Shown: piece by piece, positions 27,901 through 39,600 of the stretch
Position numbering within the stretch: the first letter of the stretch is position 1
Layout: each line of letters starts with the position of its first letter
NCBI RefSeq assembly: GCF_050436995.1
Contig: NC_134770.1
Location: 3,606,501 to 3,670,500 of the forward strand
Reading direction: 5' to 3'
Source: Anticarsia gemmatalis
Taxonomy: Eukaryota; Arthropoda; Insecta; Lepidoptera; Erebidae
Length of the DNA: 64,000 bases
The notes under the pieces: generated by a model
What the model was told of the DNA's origin: nothing
Seen by the model: the letters and a program-made list of their open reading frames with translations, nothing else
Databases searched by the model: none
Position numbers and translations under genes: made by a program

Positions 27901-30900
27901 CGGGGAATGTTGAGCTGAACGCGCCCAGGCACGAACCCTGCACATAATACACGTTATTATGACCAAATTTCTTTAAAACATAGATAACACCTACAAAACG
28001 GTCCTCTTTCTGAAAAACTTGTTCCATATTTCCCGGAGAAGTAAGTAATGGTGTGAGAAGGGCTCAAAGAAGATCAATATATGTATATTAATACAACCAC
28101 ACATTTTACTATACCGTACTGCTTCTGTAAGGAGCTGCATGGGAAAGCAAAATGTGTGGTTGTCAGTCATTCTTAGGTAGAAGAACAGTAACTCACCAAA
28201 GCAGGCTTATGTCTTTCAATCTCAGTCTTAAGGTACTTTCTCTCGTGTGTGAGCGACGCGTCAGTGCCCAGCGCGTACAGCGAACCCAACATCTTGTACG
28301 ATGCCACTTGGATTTCATCCACTGCAGACAAACACAATATATTATTGTTCAACTACCGTATTAATTAAATGTAAAAAACGAATACCTAACACCGTTAGGT
28401 TTACTCTTGCGGTAGACAAAACAGTTACTTAATTCTGAGAAGTAGATTTTAATATCCAGTAGATTAATCATAGAGATTTTTTTTTGCGTTCATAAGTACA
28501 TAATGTAGGTACATCAATTACATCTGCCGTTCTGGTGGTGACGAAATTCCTATTATATTATTGATTGGTAATCTAATTTTCATTGGGCTGCTTTAGTAAA
28601 TGCTACATTATTACTTAAGAGAAAAACGAAGGAACTTCATATAAGAAAAAATGTTATATGTGTACTTTAATACAAATAATCGAGATAAGAGAATTATGTG
28701 AAGCAATAAATAACTCATAAAACAGTGAACAAACAATGCGACAAGTGGTCGCGTGGAAATAAAATTGTTATCGTAGCTTGTCGATTTACTATTTTAAATG
28801 TTGATTTATAGTTTGAGTTGTCCTGTGCTTTTCTTAGCCATATTGGTAAGAGAGAAAGAAAAATAAATTGTAAAGATAGAAAACGATAATTCATCAATTT
28901 TAATTTTAATATTGTTGATTGCTTTTTCAGATAGTAAAAATAAATGCACACAATTCACCAAATATGTCCGAGGCAATATTTGCCGACGTCATTAAAAACA
29001 TAACTAGAGTGAACAAGGTTCTTCAAGAACTAATCACTAACTATGAACATTTGCAAAACATGTACAAGTCTCAAGACAGTCTCGATTCTTCCGACGAATC
29101 TAGTGAGAAAAAAACCAAACCTTTAAGAAAAAATATAACGAACGCAACAAAACATGAAAACAAAGACTTCCCTGCAACGAAAATGGTATGGTCTGATTCA
29201 GAATCTGAAGGTAATTCTGAAGAAAATAATGAAATTAAACCTAAAAGGAGCAAATCGACTCATACTACTGGTACAGCAAAAGAAATATCTAGAAAACCAC
29301 ACGATCTCAAGTTAAATAAAGAGCATAACAAAGAAACTAAAGTAGTACGCTCAGACAAAAGTTCAAAGAAGACAAAAGCAGAAATAATATTTATAAATAA
29401 GAACGCGAAAGAAGCCGAAGTAAAGACAACTACTGATAAAGACACTACTGTTAAAAAAACGAGATTTAGTATCCAGCATTCAGTTACTAGTAAAGTCCAA
29501 GAGAAAAATGGAAAACACGATCGACCTGAAAGAAATAACGTTACCAAGACTCATATAAAGCACAAAGCAAAGAATGAGACTTTAAGAGAGCTCGGCCCAA
29601 CTCCACGCAATGATGATACGAAAACGATAATAATTGAAGCTAATATAAATCAGGCTCTGAAGGTAGTCCCTAAACAGAATAAAAAACACTTGCGAAATAA
29701 TGATGTAAGTATTTACAGTTCAATATACGAGAAACTAATGCCTGAGAGTTGTAACTATTGTTTTTCGTAGGTTTGATTTCAGGACTTGACAAATCGCCGT
29801 AGAAATTTTAAAACAGTCTATTTTAGAATCTGAAAAGTGATGGTTTGGCAAGAAAACGACAAAACTAAATAAGTATTATACAAGATAGGAAAAATGTAAT
29901 CCGGGTTTGTAATATAATTATTCATTACTATTGTTTTAGCCTCCTAAAGATAAAAGAAAGAAGACCAGTACGATAGATTCATCTGATTCAGATGACGTGG
30001 CTATAAACAAGGATATGTTTAAAGCAGATGTATTGAGGAAGGCATATGGAGACGCGTGTTTGAAACTTGTTATTAGAAAATGTCACAAGGTAAAGTTCAA
30101 TCAGGGTAAAGTTTTATCAATATCATCGTTACTTGAATGATAAATATCATATCAAATATTTATCATTGTTAAGTAACGCTTCTATAGTCTAACGACATAG
30201 TGGGGCTAAGCATATAAAATGCGCGGTTGGTGGAATTTGGAACGTTAATCTCTTGCTGAATTAATCAGGGAAAGGTGCCTGTTTCCTACGGCTATTTTAA
30301 TTTTGAATAGAAACACAATTAATAATCATAATCTCTATACATCGTGCCAACCTGGCTCTTTAGTAAGTTCTTGGATGTATAATCGAAGATAATATTGAGA
30401 AAAGTTGCTTATTCATAGTTGAAAGGTATTACAGAGTAGGGAGCGTATATTAGAAGGTATAAACGTTTGACTTGATTTGCCAATGATATTAGGTAATCTA
30501 CGATATTTTTTTTTGTTTCTAAGGCGTGTAAATCAGTACTTAAATCAGTATGTAGAACAAGTAAATGTTCGAGTGAATTTAAGAAATTGTACGACAGAGG
30601 ATCAAGGACAGGTTGTATCCAAGCTTTTCAAAAGGCAAGTTCAGGTGATGATAATAAGCCTATTGATGAAGAGACATCAGTTAACTGGTCTGAAGACGAT
30701 GAAGATGAAAAAGAAGCAAGTGAAAATAAAGAACCAAATGGTAATAAAGAACCAGGTGATAAAGATGATGATGACAATCCAGTAATTTTAGATAAAGACG
30801 ATACAAGAGCCAAAATACATCATACTTATGAGTCTCCGCTCAAACTGAAAGATCAATCTATTGATAAAACGAGAGCCGGTGATATAAGACCTATTTCAAG

Positions 30901-33586
30901 ACAATCTCATGATAAAAATATTAAACTTGGAACTTCTATTGAAAGGAGAATTAAGAAAGATAAAGTAAAGAAACGGAAATATAAGTTACAAATATTTAGG
31001 AGAGGTATTTTTGAAGCTTTTCGAGATCGTTTTTCTTTAGTGGGACCACCAGCTGTCCTATTATACTATTTAATTAAGTAAAACTGACACTTATGTTTTA
31101 TCAAATATCAGGCGTATTATATCATTAATGATGCATAATTTAATTTGTTCATGTTATATACAATACCTACTTTATTGAAGTCGGGAAAAAGAAGACTTGC
31201 GTTCAAATACTATACAGGGTGTAACATTTTTGAAACTGAATGTCTTGAAATTTTATAAACAGTTATACGAATAAATTATATTTAGTCTTACAGTACTTTA
31301 TTTGTTATCCGACGCGACGTTTCGACTAAGTTACACCGGTCATAGTCACGGGTAGACTGATAATATTATTTAGAAGTATTTTTGTTTGTTTTAGGCATGC
31401 GAAAAAACACTAAAAGTCGTGTGTCGGAACGCTAAGTGCTTAACAGAATTCAAAGATGAATTTAAAGTAAGCAGTAAGGAAAAATGTGGGGAACTGTTTG
31501 CTGATGTGGCGCGATCTGGTTCTTCAAAGAAGGATACCTGTTTGTATTCTAAAATCGTATTTGAACGTAAATCTTCTTAAAAAAATGATAGAAATTTCAT
31601 TGAAATCGTGATTTTGATGGCCAGTTTCATCACTTACGGATCAGTTAGCTTTAAAATGTGGATTTCTGTAGATTCTTTGTAGTCTCTTTATCTATCAAAA
31701 TTATCAGACATTTTTATCCGTGAGTCGCGAAATGGATTCTAAATCTGTACAATACTTATTTCTGTATGCTGGTGGTCCCACGTGTTACGTTATCTAAGGA
31801 AAACCATATAACCTTAAAAATATTTTTCTTCATTACAGCCAATGATGGGCCTACGAATTATGAGTATTTGGCTATATGTCGGATACCGCAAAAGGACTCG
31901 GTAAGAATAAAAAACTTACTACTTTCTGCACCTACTTACTGTAACCAATGGTATAGAGGTCAGGTTAAGCAATAAACCGCATAAAATTTTCTAGCCAGGA
32001 TATAAGACTATCCACAGTATATTTTTTACCTGACTTAACTTAATACTCCATTTTACTATCCTACTAATATTATAAACGCGAAAGTTTGTGGGAATGTACA
32101 TATGTATGTATGGATGTTTGTTTCACGCAAATACTACAGAACCGATTACGATGACATTTGGTATACAGTTAGCTGGAGACCCAAAATAACACATAGGCTA
32201 CTTTTTATTCCGGAGTTCCCGAGGGGTTGGGATTTACACAGGAAGGGATTCCACGCGGGCGAAGTCGCGGGTGGTCTTTTTCAATGATTTTAACAAACGG
32301 GTGTGACCTTCTTTATCGCATATTAGACTACTTGGTCTTGCATGGTAGGCACTTAGGCAGGCGTCGGAAGAAGATGTGATTTTATATAAGTATGTTTGTA
32401 TCTTGTGATTTACATAATTATTTTTATTGATGTCTTGCAGCAAATTACTTCAAAGAGCGACAACCGCACCAGCAACCTAACTCTTCTAAGAGCCAGATAT
32501 GAGAAGGAATGCGTGAAAACGTCCCGGGAGAAATGCAAGGATGCCTGCACTTTCGCATACAATAAAGTTTGTGAGAAATACAATTGTGACAAACGAAGGA
32601 TTAATAAGTTTAAGGTGATTATTATTTTTTATTTTTTTTAACCCATTACTGTCCCACTGCAGGGTAAGGGTCTCCTCCCAAGCGAGGGGGAGGGGCTAGG
32701 CCTTGAGTCCATCACGCTGGCCAAGTGCGGGTTGGGGTGATTATTATATTTTAACTTTATCTCTGAGAGTGAGTATTGTTTGCAAGGGAATAAAATTTTG
32801 TTATTTGCCAATTTCATGTTGTTTCAATTTGTTGATTTGGTAGGCAAGTTTTACTTTAAAAACGCGTCAGACAAGTTTACTTTGGCATTTAGCTATATTA
32901 TGGTACATAAAAAAGGTACAGGTACATTAAATGTTGTAAAATGAAGTACCATACCGCCTCTGTTTGTACACGACTATCTGAAATGGGATTTCATTGAAGT
33001 CATACCGGTGAAATTACTGCTTCAAGATTGAGCAAAATGCGTCTGTCGCATAGACCATCAAATAAATTACCTTTTCTTCTATGGTTTCTGTTCAAAAATT
33101 TTATGAAGGTCATAAAACAGTTTCTTTTGTTTCCAGTCTAGCTGTAAGAACTATTGCAAAGCGGCGTTCAAAGTGGAGAAGCGTGCAAAGAAGTTTAAAT
33201 CCCGCAGCCGTAGTGATAGTGACAGCGATAGTGATAGCGACAGTGACTCCGAGACACATAGCGACAGTCACAGTAAGAGTCACAAGAAAAGTCACAGTGA
33301 CAGTCACGAGTCTGATAGTGATAGTGATGATGATGATGATGACTCGCGTTAGAGCGAAATATTGTGTACGAATAAATATCTGTAGATTTATTTATAGTCA
33401 TTCAATTACCTATATTTATCGTTTCTATCACATCATATTACGACTTTTTTAAAGGACTATATCTAAATCCCGCAGCCGTAGTGATAGTGACAGCGATAGT
33501 GATAGCGACAGTGACTCCGAGACACATAGCGACAGTCACAGCAAGAGTCACAAGAAAAGTCATAGTGACAGTCACGAGTCTGATAG

Positions 33587-33622
<36 letters not shown>

Positions 33623-36600
33623 CTCGCGTTAATAATAGTGTGAAATGTTCTGTACAAATAAATATCTGTAGATCTATTTATAGTCATTCAATTACCTATA
33701 TTTTCTAGCACATCATATTACGGATTTTTTAAAGGACCATATCTAAATCCCGCAGTCATAGTGATAGTGATAGCGACAGTGACTCCGAGACACATAGCGA
33801 CAGTCACAGCAAGAGTCACAAGAAAAGTCACAGTGACAGTCACGAGTCTGAGAGTGATAGTGATGATGATGATGATGACTCGCGTTAATGATAGTGTGAA
33901 ATGTTCTGTACAAATAAATATATTCTATAGATTTTATAGACATTCATTGATTGACATTGATCTATCGTTTCTATCACATCATTTTACGAATTTTTTAAAG
34001 GACCATAGTCAAAAGTGGATGGCTTAGATTCCATATACCAAGGAGTGAAATAATCTGAACATTACTTACACACATTATATTATTCTACACAGAGATTTAA
34101 ATAAAATAAAAGGGGGTCAGGGAATGAGTATTCTTGTGAAAACTGTTTCTAGGCACGCTTAGCTTCATCACGACATTTTGCTTCTCCGCTAACTTAAATC
34201 AAATTTAATAAACTTATATGTCAAATTAAAAACACACAAGTTGTAATATATGTACTTACATAACAAGTCCGCGCCGTACTCGCAGTTAGCTAGATGGTCG
34301 AACATAGCTGTGAGTATCGGTAGAAGCACTCCATTGATGTAGCCCAATGACGTAGACGTCTTAAGATGCGTGCCTCGAAGATGCGCGTATTTACCCTATA
34401 ACAATAAGCGAAGTATATTTATAGCAACCATTTTATTTGCACATAAAGTTAATCAATATTTTGAAAACACAGGTTCATTATAAGATGGAGGTCAATTTGA
34501 ATGAAGAAATGATGTCTGAGGAATATGCCATCATCATTTTCCATTGGTTTAAATAATATATCAAACTATCAAAAACCATTACATTTTTTTTGCTCTTTAG
34601 TACTGTAATGTCATATTATTATGTCATAGGTTGCCAAACGATACGTGCACGTGCATATACGCACGTATCATACGGTGAGCGTATACGCCGCACAATACGT
34701 TCATTGCGTAACACATGCACTTAATATTAAATCTTTGAATTAAATTAATACCGTAATAGTAACTTGTTTGTTTGTTTGTCGTGTGGTTAGTGGTCAACCT
34801 AGTGTCAAAGTTGTTTAAGCCGCTCGAGAGGCCTTTGACGTGGCTTAACGACTGTTATCTTAGTAGACAACAGCCGGGACCGACTTTTTACGTGCCCTTC
34901 GAAGCACGGAGACGCCCAGCTCAAATACCACTATGCGGTCACCCATCTATGGAATGACCGCGCCAACGGTTGCTTAACCCACAGATCGTTTACCGACCGG
35001 TGAGCGCAACTGGCTATGGGCGCTCATAGTAACTATGCTTACCTCAGAAAGATTAAGTATCGTATGTCCGACGTCATCAGCCACGTTATTGAAGAAGGTC
35101 AACATAGATGTTCTGATGAACTCGGGACAGTTCTTCACGAGGGATTTAGCGTCGATGCCCTTTACTAGCACTTGTAGACAACGCACTGTTATACGCACGT
35201 CGGGACCGAAGGCTGCCAGTCTAAAAAAGGAAGAAAAATAATTTAGAGATTATTTCATTTAATTTGTCGCTAGTGTCGGACGTCGCGTTGACTCTGGTGA
35301 TCGCTAAAATCATCGCTGTCAAGCGCTTGTACCAATGCAAGTTCCACAGCATTACACTGAGCGATTACCATTGTTTTTGTGCAGCTGCGAAGTGCATCTG
35401 CACACACGCCTTGCTTTTTTACCTAATTTTAATTATTTTTTTTGCTGTATGTTGCATAAGCATGGTGTGCAAAAAATAAAAAAAAATCTTCTATTTGAGG
35501 GTCATGCAATATCATTAGAATAACCTAAATACGTATCTCATCCATCGTTCTCAGCTGACTTGACAGACGCTGAACTTAACCACTTGACTGTAAGCGGTAT
35601 ATAGCTAGTTTAAAATTTAACCCCTCTGGAAAAGTTGAGTGCGGCTTTCTCAGAATCTTAAAACACCAGTCTTTCTTTAAACCAACTGTATCTGCAGCTT
35701 TTTGGCTTGTATAGTTTGAGAAGATTACGAATCGATAGTTAAGAACGCAGCAATTTTATTGTAGAGGTATATACTTGTAAGAAAACTAAACTGAGACATA
35801 ATATTCCTTATCAGTTCTTATTTTCACTTACCTAGACCGTAGCAAGCTAGCCAGCTTACAGAACAGTGCTGCAACCATTTCTTTCTCCTTCAAGCTAGCA
35901 GCTCCAACGTTATTCGTAGCCGTCGCCACCGCTATGAAGTAGTTACGATGCGTGGAGAAATACTTCTCCATAAGTGGCAGTACGACCTGCAAACCAAATT
36001 GTACTTTAGCAACTTGCATTTAAGAATGATTTTGATTTTTCATGCTTGGTTGATAGGCTGTTTTATGTTGGGTCTTGTGTGAAATAATAAGCGTTCTGGT
36101 ATCTAAATACGATGCGTGTAGAATATGTCCAGGTTTTATGTAAGAATGTCTCACTATATTTTTCGGTGGTTTTGCTCAATTTTGTATGACACATGTTCTG
36201 CATCAAGCACGCATGTATACGTTCATATAACATACGTGCACGTGTAATAAATGATGCTCAGTGTTAATCTAGGAAACTAAAGTGGTAGTGTGTAGTTGTT
36301 TACTATAATTTGTGTCATTAAGAGTTTGTTTATCGTGTGCTGGAGTATATCTTTGTGTTAAATCAAAGGCTATGACAATGTGCCTTTTTTCGTAAAATAC
36401 ATGTGCTTAGGAATCAATTTAATCAAGTTGGCAAAATGTGATTAGGAAAGTAGTGTATAAAGTTTCGCATGTTTGTAAAAAGGTATGTGGCGAAGCAAAA
36501 AATAATACATTCAAAATACTAGTGAATATTACTGCAAGGCACTTTTACGAGTGCAAAGTATACTGTCAGCATGGTTTAAATGTTTTGTGACACTAGTTGT

Positions 36601-39600
36601 CTGTACCTTCTTGAAATATTTTAGTTCCGACTTGTGTTGCTTGGAAATTAATAGAAATTAGACGTCAGAGGATAAAAATAAGTGCTCATAGAAAAAATCG
36701 ATGTAGGTTTAATTGTTAAAATGTGGTTACGTCTACGGTCTAACATTTACTTTATGAATATTTTTTAATAGCTTTAAACGCATATTTACTTGAAGTTACC
36801 TAAAACTGACTTTGAAAAGTATTTTTATTTCAAGTTTAAATTAAATGGTGCACAAAAACATGCAGAAAGTTAAAATTATAGCTTCACCATAAATTATAAA
36901 CTATTCAATAGATATAGAGAAAGATGCATAAAAAAATACATCGTTATTGGAAATACTATTTGTTGAACAAACTAATACTGGTCTGAGTCATAGTTTATCG
37001 CTAATATTCTAACAAAACAAAAAATAAACTCACCTTAGAAAAGAACTTAATATCCCTGGTACTAGTTTTAAAACTGCTTCTCCTACTAAACGTGGTCGAA
37101 GGTTTCAACAGCTTCATATTGATCGTAGCTCTATCAATATACTGGATCAACTTCTCGAGCAGCGAGTAAGCGAATCTGAGCTCTATTGCTACGCCCGTAG
37201 TGGTCTGTTCCGTACTGTCGGTCACCTTGCTCGGCCTGTGGAGCTTGTAGCCCTGATATTGAAGGTATTTGAGGAATTCTTGAGAACGTTCGCGATCCTT
37301 CTTCTTTTCTTTGTCTGTGAGGAGGTCGTAGGGCACTAGTTGGGGGTGGATACCACCTGGGGGAAAGAAAAAGATTATATTAGCATTGAGATCTATGAAA
37401 AAAAAAATCTGGAGATAGATATTTTGAAGATGCTATACGATAATCCTAATAATATTATAATTGCGAAAGTTTATGAGCATGTATGTTACTCTTTTACACG
37501 AATACTACTGAAACGTTTACGATGAAGTTTGGTATGTAGGTAGCTGAAGACCAAGAATAACACAAAGGCTATTTTATTTTGTCCACGTGGAGGGAGTTGC
37601 AGGTGGCCCCTTGTCATATAATAATTCGAAACAACCATGTTATTACAAAATTATAGCATACATTTACCATGATACATCTCCGCTTGTTGGAGCCATTTAT
37701 ATGACATCACTTTATATCAGTGGAATCTCTTTTTTTGTATTACGAAGTTAGAAAATCTCTTGAAAAATATGAATTGTCAACTCACTACATAAATCCACTT
37801 TTCATTAACTGACTATTATGCTATGACGTTACAAGATGTAAGAGATAAACAAAATATTCTTCATCTCTATCACTCCCGCACTCACCTCCATTAGTAACCA
37901 GTTCCTCCTTCTTCTTCTTCGCCCAGATGTCGTGAGCGTTCTCAGCCAGACGTTCAGCCATGTTCTGCATCTCTCTCGACAGCGTCAAGTTGGTCATGTC
38001 GACTGGATGCGGATTGTAGTTGAATGGCGTCGCTGAGTCCGTCTGATAAAAGAGTAATTCGTTTCATATTTAAGAAAATAATGTTGTCAATATTTGTGAA
38101 CGAGAAATAAGTAGTTGCTGAAGCATAAAATATATATCGGACTAATAATACTATAGTGTAGTAACTCAAAATACATCGACACAACTACAACTAGACTTAA
38201 CACTATAACCATACCGTATTTTTTTATTTATTTGTAACAAAATAATATTTTATATTTCATCTTTAAATCACAGAGCATTATTTATTTTTGTACCTACCCA
38301 TAATAGGGAGAAATAAATAAGCTTCTCGTCGATTCTGAAAGAATTGTATTTTGAGTTACAGCACTGTTGCATTATTAGTGCTATATGCATATATTATTCT
38401 TATTTGGAGTTTATATGGTTCAAAGCTCAAAGTCTATATTACTTTCATCATTGAACCAGCATGTGTGCGTATACGTGTACACTGTACGTACACTTATTGA
38501 CGGTACTTATTTGAATCTTGAATTCGCACAAGACCCAAATATGCACTGACGATAGGCTAAGTAAAAAAATGCTTAAATAAATAAAATATTGGAAATTGTT
38601 AAGAAGAGGATAGACAAAAGTGCATTTCTAATATCTACTAAGAACTAGAAGCCAACTTATTCAACGTAATTCAGTTGGTTTTTTCATATCTAAGAGCATC
38701 TAGAAATCTAAAGCCATCATTTTGCCCCTCATGTCCCCTCTTGGGCTTTTCTGATGGCCATTCTACGATGTGTACAGGCTGAATTTAGCATAATTTAACA
38801 ATGTTTTTTACTATATCATTGCACAATTTAACATAACTTGGGAAGCAAAGGAGCATTGTTTACATCGAGACTATAATCATTTAAAATTATCTAATATTTG
38901 TTTGTTGATATCTTTAAATGTTTACTTTTCTAATTGTTTTGGATTTTATACGATCTGTTGTTATGGTTCTAAAACTACATACAGACAATAAAAGTACTTT
39001 GTACGAAGTTTACGAAATAAAGGATATTTTGAATTTGACATAAAGTCAGCCTGTACACTTTCACCAAGTAATAACTCAGTAACTCACCACAATATCAGGA
39101 GGGCGCTGTACGTTGCGGGGATATGAAAACAACACACACAGTCAAGTGGGGAACATGCTCAGATTCATCGTTCATTCATTCGTTCAAGGGAAGGTATTCA
39201 TTCGGTAAAATTCAAAAGTAAGTAATTTTGTGAGGTGTGTTTCCATTTATGTGACCTATATTTTTCTATAACCCTTGATAATCTGCTTTAATCTTAATAA
39301 TATAAATAAGTAAATAATACTAAAAGTTTATACAGATAACGAGAGATCTTAAGAATTATCTATCAAATAATCATGACTTATTCTCGATTATATCAAAATT
39401 ACCCCGATAAAAACGAAAGATTGCAAAAGATTTCGAGACTAATTCGAAAACTAAAGGGGTTAATAACAATAAATACTAATTGACGATATTCTAAACTAGC
39501 TGACCCGTGCGGCTCTGCTCGCGTGAATTTCGTACTGTTGCTTATTCGTTTGAGCACGCGAATTGCGAAGCACTACACACCTACACATAAAAATGCTAAC

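Larger units (their letters stand above)
28322..34259. other. RyR: 5.9-kb RyR intron hosting the nested gene
   Basis: Donor at 34259 (GTAAGT) and acceptor at 28322-28323 (CTGCAG) on the minus strand. The whole nested + strand gene and its duplicated 3' exon lie within. The 640 bp left of the nested ATG (28322-28963) should hold its promoter and any 5' exon. I see no clear TATA or initiator sequence there. Confidence 0.9.

Noticed and set aside
33081..33452. 123-codon Val/Thr-rich ORF and His-rich minus-strand ORFs over the SD repeats
   Set aside because: Other-frame readings of the nested gene's last exon; the tandem duplication repeats them at 33463-33708 and 33743-34027.
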